A program made the translations under genes and the position numbers. From Cannabis sativa (taxonomy: Eukaryota; Streptophyta; Magnoliopsida; Rosales; Cannabaceae), in the NCBI RefSeq assembly GCF_029168945.1, contig NC_083604.1, positions 64,186,211 to 64,250,210 of the forward strand: a stretch of 64,000 nt of DNA, read 5' to 3'. Shown piece after piece: positions 22,981-34,685 of this stretch (position 1 is the stretch's first letter; each line of letters opens with the position of its first letter). The notes beneath the pieces were generated by a model. The model saw only the letters and a program-made list of their open reading frames with translations. It was not told where the DNA came from and searched no databases.

Positions 22981-23600
22981 AAGACAAGACTAATGGGAAA
23001 ACCTAGTTAGTTTTAACACATAAAACTAAAAATTCTAACCCCATAAACACTAATTGGAATTAACCTAAAAATAGTAAAATATGGATATAAATATAAACAT
23101 TGAAAAACAAAAAAAAAACTAATAAAGAGTAATGTTCCTTCTGACGGCACCAAAGAATAATTTAACACAAAAGAAATTAAAACCAAGTAAAAACCAATCG
23201 TTCACGGAACCGAATGCTATCTTCATTCCTTGGCAAAAACTCTTGGACAGAACTCGGTCTTCGTTCCCAGTTTCATCAACCACGTTGAGAACACGGACGA
23301 AGCCTTAACACCGCCGGTGAAATCGCAGATTCATCCACCACCATCGTTGACGTCTGCGAGATCAGGGAAGTAACGTCTCTGTCATCGTCTGTGATTGGGA
23401 GGTGTCGTCGTCCAGGCCCCGTCGTCAGCGAATAAGGAGGTATCGTTGTCCAGATACCGTCGTCAACGAATAGGGAATCGTCATCCGGGCACCGTTGTCA
23501 GCAAAGGTTGAAACGAAAGAAACCCTAGAAACTGCTTCTTTCTCTAGCACGTATTTTTTTTCTTTACCTAACTTCACGTGTTTTTTTCTTTCCAAGGTTG
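22981..23600 (-). other. 5' UTR region of the LINE
   Basis: GC-richer than its surroundings. It holds degenerate tandem units of about 40 bases around TCGTCGTCCAGG and CGTCGTCAACGAATAGG at 23400-23510, on the plus strand as given. LINE 5' ends often carry such repeats with internal promoter function; no promoter is proven here. Confidence 0.5.
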
Positions 23601-23643
23601 TCATATGTAAGTACTTAGTTACATATAACTAATGAAAGTTTAA

Positions 23644-24056
23644 GGGTGTGTTTGGAAGTAACTGTGTAATTACTAGGTATGGTAATTACTAGGGTGGCAA
23701 GTACACAGTTTAGTAATTATACTATATTTTAAAATACAAAGTGTGTTTGGATATGAGGTTGTAATTACATATGAATTTCTAATATCTTGTTTGGCAAAAT
23801 AGTTAGTAATTACATGGCAAAATAATATTTTTTAGTAGCTAATGTTTAATATAGAAAGGTTTTAGTAATTACACAGTGTAATTACATCCAATTCTCATGG
23901 GGGGCCATGAGAATTGGAGAGTGTAATTGGAACCCCTCAATTACTTCTAATTACACAGTTACAGTGTAATTACATGGTCAGACAAACATGCCAAATTGTG
24001 TAATTACCTCCAATTATACACAAATCCAATTACATTGTGGCTTTCTAAACGCACCC
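23644..24056. mobile_element. PIF/Harbinger-type MITE (413 bp)
   Basis: Ends GGGTGTGTTTGGAAGTAA and CTTTCTAAACGCACCC are imperfect inverted repeats. TAA flanks both sides (23641-23643 and 24057-24059). Copy B has the uninterrupted sequence GTTTAAATAAATT at about 52001-52013. Confidence 0.9.
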
Positions 24057-24210
24057 TAAACAAATTAATATAGGTAGTGTACAAAATATATAAATTATTA
24101 AAAATATAAAATATTTTGATCAAAGAAATTAAATGAGTTTAATTTTTATTTAAAGTAGAAATAAAATAGGGCATTGCTGCAGGGATGACCTGTAGTGAAT
24201 TTATTTGGGT

Positions 24211-24404
24211 CAGGATCGGCTCTTAGGCTAAGGCGGGTTAGGCCCGTGCCTAGAGCCCACTCTTATTAGGGGTCTAAATGAAAAAAAAAATTAATAAATA
24301 TACGTATATTTTTTACTAATTTTTAAAAATATCATTTGTTGTTGTAAAAAGGGTCCAAAAAAAATTATTTTTCTAGAGCTCAAATTAACTCAGGGTCGAC
24401 CCTG
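24211..24404. mobile_element. hAT-type MITE (194 bp)
   Basis: Ends CAGGATCGGC and GTCGACCCTG are inverted. The 8-bp duplication ATTTGGGT is perfect (24203-24210 and 24405-24412). Copy B carries one ATTTGGGT at 52167-52174, the empty site. Confidence 0.93.
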
Positions 24405-24412
24405 ATTTGGGT

Positions 24413-25345
24413 TATAACTTAACTAAATTATTATGTATTTTTTTTTTTAAAAAAAAACAACTTTAATTTATGAAGAATGTTATTGATAAGAAAAAGATAA
24501 TATTATTATTGTAGTTAGATAGTTTATTTTGGAATAAATATGATTTTGAATTTTGCATTTTGCAAAAATTATTGGACTTGTTAAATGACAAATTTAACAT
24601 TGTATTTTCTAAAATAATATAAAATAATAGTTGATTTTTTTTTTTTAAAAAAAAAAACATAATAATACTCAATATAAAAGCTTTATAAGAAGATTGAGTA
24701 TATTTTTTGTATTTGTTTGTTATATAAAAAATGAATGTATAAGTGTAAAATTAATGAATAACATAAAAGTTTGATATATATCTATGTGACAATTTATTTT
24801 TCTCACAAATAGTTTTATTTTTAATGAATCTCACTAGTCAAAAGTCATTTAGCATATATATGAACAAATCATAAATGATTCCTTATATTAGTAACATTCT
24901 TTCAAAATTAAGATCGTTAAATAATATGTACCATATTCCATTAAAAAAATCAAGAAAAAAATCATAATAGGCCACTAACTTTATTATTTATTATAGTGTT
25001 TTGTGGTAGGTCCAAAAATATATATTATAGAAACTATATGACAATTTGTGTTTTTGTGGTGTGTGATATAAGACACGATATATCATGAGCACCAACGCCA
25101 TCCTAAGTAGTAACGCATATGATTTCTTAATAGGTCATACATCATGACCCCATATGCTCAATTAATGTGTCATGTGACACAACTCCGAAACTGACACACA
25201 AATTAATATATGTGTTAGGACACAGCGAGCGAGCATAAAATTGCCATAATCAACATAACTATATAAATAAACATAAACATACTCATGGATTTTCATGGCT
25301 TTAATTTCTCTCTCTATATATAGAATGAGAAGAGAGAAGTTTTAT
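24413..25345. other. Ancestral intron sequence of UGT copy A, then unassigned DNA
   Basis: 24413-25128 aligns with copy B (52175-52304 and 56391-57066); the CACTA B insertion point corresponds to about 24540. From about 25129 copy A carries DNA absent from B. No gene seen. Confidence 0.6.
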
Positions 25346-26042
25346 ATGATGTTTGATAGTGTTAATGTTAATTGTAATATGAATGGTAATATAATGAAAT
25401 AAGAATTGTACGTAATAAGAATTATTACAAAAATCTTACTTTTAGTCACAATAAAACTTGTGACTAAAAGTAAAAAAAATTGTGATTAATTATAAATTAT
25501 GATTCTTATGTTGTGACTAAAAGGTCTGTGGCTAAAATTATTAGTCACAAAAATTACAATTTGTTGTGACTAAATGTATTTTTAGTCACAATACTTATTG
25601 TGACTAAAACTAAATTAGTGATAACTTGTAACTAAATACTATGTTTTAGTCACAAGTAATATTTTGTTGGGACTAAAAATTACATTTAGTCACAAAAAAG
25701 TATGTTGTGATTGAAAAGTTGTCACTAAAACTAGCAGTTTTTTTTGTAGTGAATGACATTATCTCTATAATAGATATTGTAATCAAATAAAGTAAGTTGT
25801 ATATTAATAAAATACATTTAATTTTATTATTTTTAATATTTAAAATTTAAATAAAAGTAACATAAAACGACAAAATATTTTCTAACAGTCTAATCATTAT
25901 TACATTGATTTTATAATGTAATGGAGATTACAATACATACTGTAATGATCATTACAATATATAAAGCCACTACAAAAACAAACAATATAATAGTAATTAT
26001 AATTTCATTACAATTCCCATTACACAAAATCAAACATGCTCT
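25346..26042. mobile_element. Probable PIF-like MITE with a nested CACTA MITE
   Basis: The outer ends GATGTTTGAT.. and ..ATCAAACATGC, with GTAATATAATGAAAT/ATTTCATTAC just inside, are imperfect inverted repeats. The target duplication is not clear. The piece is absent from copy B. Confidence 0.55.
25423..25751. mobile_element. CACTA-type MITE made of TTTTAGTCACAA repeats
   Basis: The right end is TTTTTTTTGTAGTG. The left end is degenerate (TATTACAAAAATC). AAT flanks both sides (25420-25422, 25752-25754). The body is about ten copies of TTTTAGTCACAA or its complement in alternating direction, so it can fold almost end to end. Confidence 0.7.
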
Positions 26043-26317
26043 TAAGGAAATTTTTCTTATTTATTTGTTTTTACTTCATATAATATAAAAAATTAAAAAT
26101 ACTTATATTTTCAATTTATGTGGTAGTGTTATTTTTGGGTAAGTGTGTTTGATCCGAAGAATGACACTAATAAACATATTAAGCATATCAACATAATTTT
26201 GACATGAAAAATAAAGTATTTCACCCCAAATTATTTATTTTCTACGTTTTAAAATTATATGGTGGTGTTGAGTCACAAATTATCACCCCTAATATAAACA
26301 AGTTGAAAAGTTTGTAC

Positions 26318-26828
26318 CTTTGAAAGGTACGAGACCTTTTTTGACAAGTTCATCGTAATGGAGATACGCCAGGAAGCTACAAGCAGAAGATGTCCATATC
26401 ACAACCTCTGGAATCCCAAACTCCCGTGCAGCTTCTATCCCAAAAGTCATTAACCCATCGGTAACGATACAAGTAACAGGAGGCACTTCATAACAATTGT
26501 TAAGCTTATGTAAAAGCTTTTTAAACGGACTTAAACAGTTGTTTCTAGTTGAGTCACATAATGATGGAATATCTTGGGTTGCATCACGATCTGATGGTGG
26601 CAAACCATTAGGTATGGTCTCAAAGTGAAAGTCAGATAGGCCTTTCACTGAGTCCAGTCCTTTGGATCTGATCAATCGCCTGTGGTTGAACTCAGTGTTG
26701 ACATAGGTTATATGGAAGCCTCTAGAGTGTAGAAGCTTGGCCAATTGCATCATGGGGTTAACATGGCCTTGTGCTGGAAATGGAACACACACTGCGTGAG
26801 GCTTCTTTGTTTCAATGACTGAATCCAT
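26318..26828 (-). CDS. UGT85A-like UDP-glycosyltransferase copy A, exon 1 (N-terminal half)
   Basis: Acceptor-binding half of the enzyme, residues 1-170 plus one base. I chose the ATG giving [14 protein letters not shown] because family members start shortly before KPHAV; an upstream in-frame ATG adds only eight residues. Catalytic His22 lies in [11 protein letters not shown] and its partner Asp124 in CIVTDG. The donor site is AAAG followed by GTACAAAC at 26317 downward. Total coding length with exon 2 is 1449 bases (482 residues), normal for UGT85. It lies about 690 bp downstream of the sense-oriented 3' LTR of copia element 2. Confidence 0.96.
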
Positions 26829-27515
26829 CTTTAGACTCTCTAAGCAAAGCAATGACTTAAGATATTATGGGAAGGAAGCAAGTGTAAGAATGTCAATCTG
26901 GGCTATTGGGTAGCTATAAAGCTTTAGTTGGCATGGCTTTTGGTATATTTCATATACACGTGGCAAGGCATGGATGGTTACTAATCTGAAATATTTATTG
27001 CACTTAACATCACTTAATTAAATTAATTAAAGAGAAAACCAATTATATGTGCATTGCATATCTCTAATGGACTGCTAAAAAAATGTTGTATTGCTATATT
27101 TTAGCACACTTAAGAAAAATACTACTCCAATGGTGTTTTAAAAAATGTGTCAAATTTGGCACATGCTAAAATTGTGCTAAATTTGGCACAAGATATAGCA
27201 TCGTGTCAAATTTGGCCTACAATAAATTCTACATTTTTTATTTATTATAGTGCCAGTCATTATTATGGTTCATTGACTTTTACATGACTTAATCTTCTTT
27301 ATTTATTATATTACCATTACTTAAGCGATAAAAAAATAAAAAATAATAATGTTTGTATATTTTCAATATAATATTAATGATGATTAATATAATTATATTT
27401 TTTTTTTATATCTTTATATTGAAGCAGAATTGTAAATAGTGAGCTAATTATAACAAAAATTCAATTTTTGTGCTAAATTTAGTACAAATTTTACATTTTG
27501 GATTCAAGATGGTCT
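26829..27515 (-). promoter_or_regulatory. Proximal promoter of UGT copy A
   Basis: Read on the minus strand, a TATA-like TTTATAG lies at 26914-26920, about 90 bases before the ATG. A perfect G-box CACGTG is at 26957-26962. Homology with the copy B promoter ends near 27030. Beyond that lie AT-rich DNA and inverted GTGTCAAATTTGGCAC-type repeats (27120-27215), then the LTR of copia element 2. Confidence 0.6.
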
Positions 27516-28023
27516 TGTTAGACTATATATATAGTGTATGTAATATAGCATATACAATGATATGAAATGCGGAAAATAAACTTTAATCATATCAATAATA
27601 TATGCAATGAAAGGATCGATGTACCTCCAGCCATTGATCTTTGAGCTTCAATCCCTGCGATAGCTTTGGTATTGGAGTTCGGGCTTCCTCGCTCTCTCAA
27701 CTCTCTTTAGATGGAATTTGCTGAATGGATTCAGAATGAGTGAGGAGCTCGGGGACCGAGACCTTATATTTATAGGTGAGATACTCCATCAGTATCTGCG
27801 CCACATTAATTGTCAGAATATTTTGACAATTAATTCAGGAAATCAAATCAGGTAATGAATATAGAAATCTGACCATATATAGAATATTACATAATTGATT
27901 TTGTCCAGATTCAATGAATATAAAATATTCATTTATCAGAAAATCAATTATTTATTTATTTCCTTAAATAGAAAATTATTTCCTTAATTAGAAAATAATT
28001 TCCATATATAAAATATTCTAATA
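27516..28023 (-). repeat. 3' LTR of copia element 2 (508 bp)
   Basis: On the minus strand it starts TATTAGAATATT (TG changed to TA) and ends GTCTAACA. A CTATAAATATAAG box lies at about 27764-27777, so the promoter part is present and points towards UGT copy A. Confidence 0.92.
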
Positions 28024-28036
28024 TTCTCCCACTTGG
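28024..28036 (-). promoter_or_regulatory. Polypurine tract of copia element 2
   Basis: The minus strand reads CCAAGTGGGAGAA immediately before the LTR, the standard copia polypurine tract. Confidence 0.88.
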
Positions 28037-28324
28037 TCAGCATTTAAACTAAAATATTCAAACCCAACGTTCCTCATTATATAATAAACATACGAATCAT
28101 AGCGACATGTCCTCATTATGAATCGAGTATTATCTTCCATGTATTACAATACATTTATTATATAACAATGTACTTTATGTGGCAATGTACTTAAGTGAAT
28201 AAACCCTAAACCTTATGTTTATTCAGGTCCTCTGAAATTTTTCTCAAATGTAAAATTAAGATGCGCATAAATATGAGAAAATCAAAAATAAGAGTTTCAT
28301 TAATAATAACTTTATTTGTACAAA

Positions 28325-29788
28325 TTACATAAGGGAACCAAGTCCCATGTTCTCTACATGATCCTTGAATTTATGAGGTGGCAAGCCTTTTGTCATAGGA
28401 TCGGCAATCATCAATTCAGTGCTAATGTGTTGAATGACCACTTTATTTTCCTTAACACGTTCTACAATAGCTAAGTACTTAATGTCGATGTGCTTGCTTC
28501 GACTTCCACTTTTGTTGTTCTTAGCCATGAAAACGAGCGTTTGAATTGTCACGAGAACATCTTTAGCGGCCTTGCAATGGAATCAACCACTCTAAGGCTG
28601 AGAAATGAAACTCTTTAGCCATACACCATGTGATGTAGCCTCGAAAACGAAAACGAACTCGGCCTCCATAGTAGAAGTAGCGAGTCAAGGTTTGTTTGTT
28701 ACTCCTCGAGGACACGGCTCCACGAAGAAACATAAACACGTAACCGAGATGTAGATTTACGTGAATCGGTGCAACCGGCGAAATGCGAGTACGAGTAGCC
28801 AACTACTTCTAGATTGTCGGTTCGTTTGAACATCGGTTTGTAATCCTTAGTACCCTTTGAAGATACCTCATTACTTTCTTTGCGGCTTTCCGGTGGTCTA
28901 TCCCGGGTTACTCACGAAATCTTCCTAACATTCCGACGAATAAGCAATGTCGGGTCTTGTGCACACCTGAGCATACATTAGGCTTAGACGAGCGAAGCAT
29001 AAGGAATGTTCTTCATTTGTTCTCTTTCAAAATCATTCTTTGGGCAACGGCTCAAATTTAATTTATCACCCTTCATAATTGGAGCAACGCTCGGTGAACA
29101 ATCTTTCATATGAAACCTTTCTAAAACTCTGTTGATGTAGGCTTCTTGAGATAAACCTAAGATACCTCGGTATCTATCTCTATGAATCTTAATGCCTATG
29201 ACATAGGATGCTTCACCCATGTCTTTCATCTCGAAAGTTCTTTGAAAGAAATTGTTTTACTTCACGTAGCAACCCTTTATCATTGGATGCAAGAAGAATA
29301 TCGTCCACATATAAAACAAGAAAGCAGATCTTACTCCCACTTTCCTTCGGAGTATATGCATTGATCCATGACATTCTCTTCAAATCCAAAGGAAGAGATG
29401 ACTTCATGAAATTTTAAATACCATTGACGGGATGCTTGTTTTAATCCATAGATGGACTTCTTGAGCTTGCATACCAAATCTGACCTTCAGCAGAGGAGAA
29501 TCATACGGTTGTTTCATGTATACCTCCTCCTCTAGATCACCATTCGAAACGAGTTTTACATCCATCTGCTCCGGCTCTAGAAATCAAAATGAGCAACTAA
29601 TGCCAAGATGACTCTCGGGGAATCTTTCTTTGATACGGGAGAAAAAGTCTGCGTGTATAGTCAATTCCTTCCTCTTGAGTGAATCCTTTAGCAACAAGTC
29701 TCGCTTTGTACCTCTCAGTGTTGCCTAATGAGTCTTTCTTAGTTTTATAGACCCATTTACAACCAATGGCTCTCGCCCCATTAGGCAA
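28325..29788 (-). pseudogene. copia element 2 reverse transcriptase and RNase H, decayed
   Basis: RT pieces: [37 protein letters not shown] (29597-29788), FLVLYVDDILLASND (29213-29407) and GEASYVIGIKIHRDR to NIPYASLV (28984-29229). The last RNase H piece is SGSRSKHIDIKYLAIVERVKE to MIADPMTKGLPP (28325-28552). Between 28553 and 28980 the family pattern is recognisable only in shifting frames, with many local changes near expected CTG/CAG sites. Confidence 0.88.
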
Positions 29789-30060
29789 CTTTACAAGTTC
29801 CCGGACTGTTGCACCTCATAGAATTCATTTCATCATCCATAGCATTGTACCACAATTTTGATTCTCTACTTGTTCATAGCTTGTAAAAACGTTTCGGATC
29901 ATTTCCAATTCCAATATCGAGATTCTAATAAATACAACATAGTCTTTATAAATCCTTGGTTTGATAGGTCTAGTAGATCTTCTTAAGACTTCACCAACGA
30001 ACTCTTGGGGAGCGACGAGGTTCGGCGGGTTGTTCAACGGTTGCGGGCAACTCTTGAACA

Positions 30061-31569
30061 TTTTGATCTCTTTGGATTATCATTACCAACTTGTGGATCT
30101 TCGGTGATTGGTAATGGTTGTTGAACATTCGTTTGAACTACGGGAGTGTTAACCATTATCAATCTTGCTTTTGAAGTGGAAGGTTAGAAGGATCTTTCTC
30201 GGGACCTAAGTCCTTTGATTGATCACTCCCAGCGATCAAGGCATTCTCGAAATTTTGCATTCCTTGATTCCACAATTCTTGTGCTATGAGATGGACAATA
30301 AAACTTGTAACCTTTAGACTTTTCGGCGTACCACTATAAAGAATCCGCTTATGGTCCTTGGGTCCAATTTCTTCTCTTGTGGATTATATATTCGACTTGA
30401 GATGGACATCCCCAAATGCGTACATGATTCAAACTTGGTTTCCAACCTTTCCATAATTCAAAAGGAGTTTTGAGGCTTGCCTTTGTTGGAACTCGGTTTA
30501 ATATGTACACGGATGTCTTTAATGCTTCCAGATCCACAAGGATTTAGGAAGATTAGAGTTGCTACTAGCATACTCCGCACCATGTCCATTAATGTTCGGT
30601 TTCTTCTTTACGCAACACCATTTTGCTCGGGTGTACGGGCAAGGTGTAATGGGCAACAATCCCATTTTTCTTCAAGAAACTTCGCAAATGCACCGGGTGC
30701 TTGTCCATCTTACGTGTATCTACCATAATACTCACCTCCCTATCAGTCTCACTATCTTAATTTGCTTGTTGCATTGTTTCTCTACTTGACTTTAAATATC
30801 TTAAAGACATCTAATGCTTCACTTTTATTATGAAGTAAGTAGATATACATGTAGCGTGAGTAATCATCTATGAATGAGATGAAGTATTTACGACCATGTG
30901 ACTCCATATACGGACTACATATATCGGTATGTATGATTTCTAATATTTAGGAACTCTATGGACACCGAGTTTTGTGGACTTGGAGGTTTGCTTTCCTTAA
31001 TGCAATCCACACAAGTATCAAAGTCGATAAAATCTAAGGTATTGAGTACCCCATCTTTTACCAACCTTTTAATTCTATCAATGGAGATATGTCCCAATCT
31101 CTAGGTGCCACAATGTACGGGAATCCTCTTTCATAACACATCTTTTAGTGCCGGCGTGAACATGCATAACATTATTAGTGGTATTATTTTGTAAATTAAG
31201 GCGGTAAAGACCATCAGACAAAATACCATTTCCAACACATTGGTTTATAATATAAATTGAAATATTTGTCTGAAAATGTAAAGGAAAAACCAAAGGGCAT
31301 AAGTCTTGAAACTGAAATCAAGTTTCTAGAGAAACTTGGTACATAAAAGGTCTTTTCTAACTCTAAAACAAAACCATTACTTAAAACTAAATTGCATGTT
31401 CCAATAGCTTCCACATGTGAGCCCATCTTGTTTCCGGATAAGATGCTTTGCTCACTTTACCCAACGGCTTCCTTAGATTTTGAATATCTGCAAGGAATTT
31501 GTTATGTGAATTGTTGAACGGAATCAATCCACCATGTGTTAAGATTAACATTAGCCATATTAGATTCAT
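30061..31569 (-). pseudogene. copia element 2 protease/integrase remnants
   Basis: Integrase pieces include GHISIDRIKRLVKDGVL and FDTCVDCIK (30915-31097), and LKTSVYILNRVPTKA to PFELWKGWKPSLNHVRIWGC (30349-30537). Upstream, EKTFYVPSFSRNLISVSRL (31214-31426) is the stretch between protease and the pre-integrase domain. The protease active site itself is not seen in an open frame. Confidence 0.8.
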
Positions 31570-31575
31570 AACATA

Positions 31576-32370
31576 CTAAGGAAATTGGATTACCTTTGTC
31601 ATCCATCCATTTCTTGGAATTGTTTGCACTCCACTTTTCGCATGTCCCTTTTGTTTACAAAAGAAACATTTGATGGAATCTTTCTCTATGGCAGCCTTGC
31701 GAGCCATGGGCTTTTTCCCTTTGTTCTTCTTGAATGGCTTGCGTTTCTTAGGTTGAGTGGTCAGGTGAACACTTTCTCCTTGCTCTGTAGAACTGGCTTC
31801 CTCTTGAACACACATGGTCATCAATTCATTGATAGTCCATTTTCTTTATGTGTGTTGTAGGAAATTTTGAAAGGCCCATCTTGTGAAGGAAGATTGTGAA
31901 GGATGTAATGAACCGGGAAGGTATCGGGAATGATAACGTCGAGTTTCTTCAAATGAGCGTGATGTCCCTCATTTTAGAAATATGTTCTCGAACTCCTTTA
32001 ACACGGTGAGTTTTGTGGACGAGAACTCTTGGATGAGGTTGATGAACAAGGATTTATACGAAGTGTCAAGCTTGCTCATCCATAACTTTGATAAAGTCTT
32101 TCACCTTCTCGGGTGGCTCCCGCCGATCCACGCATTCCCATAGGAATTCGGACATAATGAACATGATGCAAAGACGATTAGATTGCTCCCACTTTTCACG
32201 TAGTGCAATCTCGGCGACGGTGCTAGTATCGGTGATGTGTGGTTCATCTTTTCTTATTGCATAATCCATGTCGGTGCAAGCTAGGTGGAGAAGAACTCGT
32301 TCCTTCAGTTTTGAAGTTGTCACTCCTAAGCTCGGGGATTTCACTTTAGTGATTTCGGCATATTTAGAGG
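31576..32370 (-). pseudogene. copia element 2 Gag, decayed
   Basis: The piece at 32066-32344 contains IALREKWEQSNRLCIMFIMS, a Gag helix. The piece at 31576-31824 has a basic region (PKKRKPFKKNKGKKP) followed by a zinc knuckle start CFFCKQKGHAK; the last Cys is lost by a frame change. Middle parts are in other frames. Confidence 0.8.
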
Positions 32371-33600
32371 TGGATGAAATAAATTGAGAATAGGATTACA
32401 AAAATTTAGATGTTAAAAGAATTGAGGCTTTAATGAATTCATGTTTTACCAATGTAGAAACATGATGAAGATGAAAATTTTACTAAATCTAAAATTACAT
32501 GTAAGTTGAATTTTAAATTTAATAGAATTGGATGAACTTTATGATAAATTTAATCAAACATTTAATTTAAGAAAAATGAAGGAATGAAATCTATCTTTAA
32601 TTAAAATTTGTGATAACACTTTATTAATTCAAATCCTCATAACTCCCTGTGGGGTAAATTAAGAGAATTTAACTTAATATATTATCCTAATTAATTATAA
32701 AAATATAATAAAATCAATGTGGGGTAAAATTATTATATCCAAATAATTAATTACAAGTTTTGTCCATTAAGGTGAATTTTAATTAATATATAATTTTATA
32801 TAATTAAAGATGATGTGGCTACTCCCTAATTATAAAAAATTATATTTTCACTTTAGACATTAGGTATTGGGCTCTACAAAAGTAATTTCGTTATTAACAT
32901 AATAGACGATCAGAGATTAGTGCTCTAGTGTGGTCGTCAGAAGATCATTAAAAGCAGTTCTAGATATGAGCATTTGTCCCGGGTTCATGTTTTCTTATGT
33001 CAAACCACAAAACTACTTACGTTTTATTCATATTTTATTCATTTTGTAAAGTTTTATGAATATTTTATGAATAATTTTATGTAGTTTTATGAAACTTAAT
33101 TGCTTAAATAAAATATTCAACCTATCTTAATGTTTGAATATTTCTAAATATATCTAGCACTATAAAAGGAATTTATGAATAGCATTTAAATCATACATAT
33201 CTAAAGTAATTGCATTAAACATAAATTTATCAAATAATTACAAAATAATACAATTAATGTATGATAATTAATTAAATGCAAATTCCTTAATATGAAATTA
33301 ATGGCAGATTTTTCAAAATTAATTTAGACAATAAATTGCAGAAATTTGGTAATATATAATTAAATGCACAAATTAGCACAATTTTTACATGCCTAAATAA
33401 ATCATGTAATAAATTACCAAATTTAAACAAATTTCCATTTTCAATTTATACTATATATATGTATTAAACAAAAATGGAAAATTAACTAAATGCAATTTAT
33501 TGACTAAATTAACACTGAAATGGGAAAATAATTAATATTCCAAATAAATAAAAATTTATAAAAAAAATTCGGAATTTTTCCCTTTTTTTTTTTTTTTGAA
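32371..33600. other. Long AT-rich leader of copia element 2
   Basis: No ORF with homology and no RNA gene seen. It lies between Gag and the palindrome array, in the position of a 5' leader. Confidence 0.5.
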
Positions 33601-33614
33601 AAATCCATACTGCC

Positions 33615-33915
33615 AAACGACATGTCGTTTTTGCAAAAAGCAAAACGACACGTCGTTTTTCCAAAATTTGAAGGGCTGAAAATGAATGCAAACGACACGT
33701 CGTTTTTCACACTGTGAAAAACGACATGTCGTTTTTTCAAACGACATCTGAAAATGAAGCCTTTCAAACGACACGTCGTTTTTGAAAAACGACACGTCGT
33801 TTTGGAAAAACGACACGTCGTTTTTTGGAAAACGACACGTCATTTTTGGGCAAACGACACGTCGTTTTTTGACAAACGACACGTCGTTTTTTGACAAACG
33901 ACATGTCGTTTGTGT
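33615..33915. repeat. Array of ~11 palindromes AACGACACGTCGTT
   Basis: Eleven full copies and one half copy of AACGAC(A/G)(C/T)GTCGTT occur in 300 bases, with T- or A-rich spacers. The last units are spaced 21 bases (near 33855, 33876 and 33897). Each is self-complementary and contains an ACGT core, the kind of site read by plant bZIP factors. It lies in the element's leader, upstream of Gag. Confidence 0.92.
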
Positions 33916-34259
33916 CGTCTTCTCCAGCCAAACCGGGTCGAATTTGACCCGTTTTTCTGCACGCGGGTCCGTCGAACCCGACCCAAACCCGATCGGAAAT
34001 TGCGTTTCCGACGACCAAATTGCGTGTTTTCAAATCTAAAATGTTCTAAATCAAATAATAAAGAGATCCACATAGATTTTATGCACGAAAACACGAAAAA
34101 TATATACTTTAATATCACGAAACTAATCGGGTCCGAAAAAGTTTTAACTGAAAATTTTTTCCATCTCTAAGTTTTTCAATGGATTTTCAATGCTTAGATC
34201 GATCTATAATACTATACGAATATAGTAATGTATATAGAATTCAAAATAAACACCGAAAA

Positions 34260-34650
34260 ATGAAAAAAGGAAAAAACAAAACCATGGATGATCGTGATTA
34301 TATATACGCATGTATATATATATATGCATGTATATATCACATAATAAAAAAAATGAATATTATGATTATTATTATGTGACAAAACATATATATAATATAC
34401 GATATATATATAAACATATATACATATAAAATATATATATATACACGTACGAGTATGAAATTATGAATGTATGAGTATATAATATATATGTATATATGAA
34501 CAATAAAAGATATATATATATATATGTATATACTGATTAAAATGTATATATAATATAAATGGTATGAATATAAATATATATATATACGAAGCAGAAACAA
34601 ATATGTATATATATGAACGGTATATGTATGTATATATATATGAAAGCTCA
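34260..34650. repeat. AT-rich TATA/TATG microsatellite-like tract
   Basis: Long runs of TATATA with scattered CATG and ACG. Frames through it are low-complexity and not genes. Confidence 0.8.
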
Positions 34651-34669
34651 ATAAAATCGAAATGAGATA

Positions 34670-34685
34670 AATCGCTACGATACCA
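34670..34685 (-). promoter_or_regulatory. Primer binding site of copia element 2
   Basis: The minus strand reads TGGTATCGTAGCG directly after the 5' LTR. It is close to the tRNA-Met site TGGTATCAGAGCG but has G-T changes in the middle, in line with the unusual substitutions elsewhere in this block. Confidence 0.8.

Larger units (their letters stand above)
14767..23600 (-). mobile_element. L1-type LINE, near full length, with nested insertions
   Basis: On the minus strand it runs from a 5' region near 23600 to a poly-A end (poly-T from 14765). It is flanked by a ~16-bp target duplication TCATATGTAA(C/G)TACTT at 14751-14766 and 23601-23616, one mismatch. Copy B lacks it (51970-51990). Order: 5' UTR, ORF1 (DUF4283 and zinc knuckle), endonuclease, reverse transcriptase, zf-RVT, RNase H. 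Frameshifts, a solo LTR in the RT and a hAT MITE in the endonuclease make it inactive. Confidence 0.95.
5913..26317 (-). other. Giant phase-1 intron of UGT copy A (about 20.4 kb)
   Basis: It is bounded by GT (26317-26316) and AG (5914-5913) on the minus strand. The matching intron of copy B is about 5.9 kb. Removing the elements listed separately leaves roughly 2 kb that aligns with copy B: 5913-6480, short pieces at 14746-14766 and 23601-25128, and 26260-26317. The size is therefore due to insertion, not to a long ancestral intron. Confidence 0.88.

Noticed and set aside
28563..28802. 79-residue minus-strand ORF as a gene
   Set aside because: It reads through the copia RNase H region in the wrong frame; Arg richness comes from the CG excess.
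33615..33915. CRISPR-like array of short repeats
   Set aside because: Units are palindromes with T/A-rich filler, spacers are neither equal nor unique, and the setting is a plant retrotransposon.
34337..34651. Open frame rich in Tyr and Ile on the minus strand
   Set aside because: It is translation of a TATA-type microsatellite.
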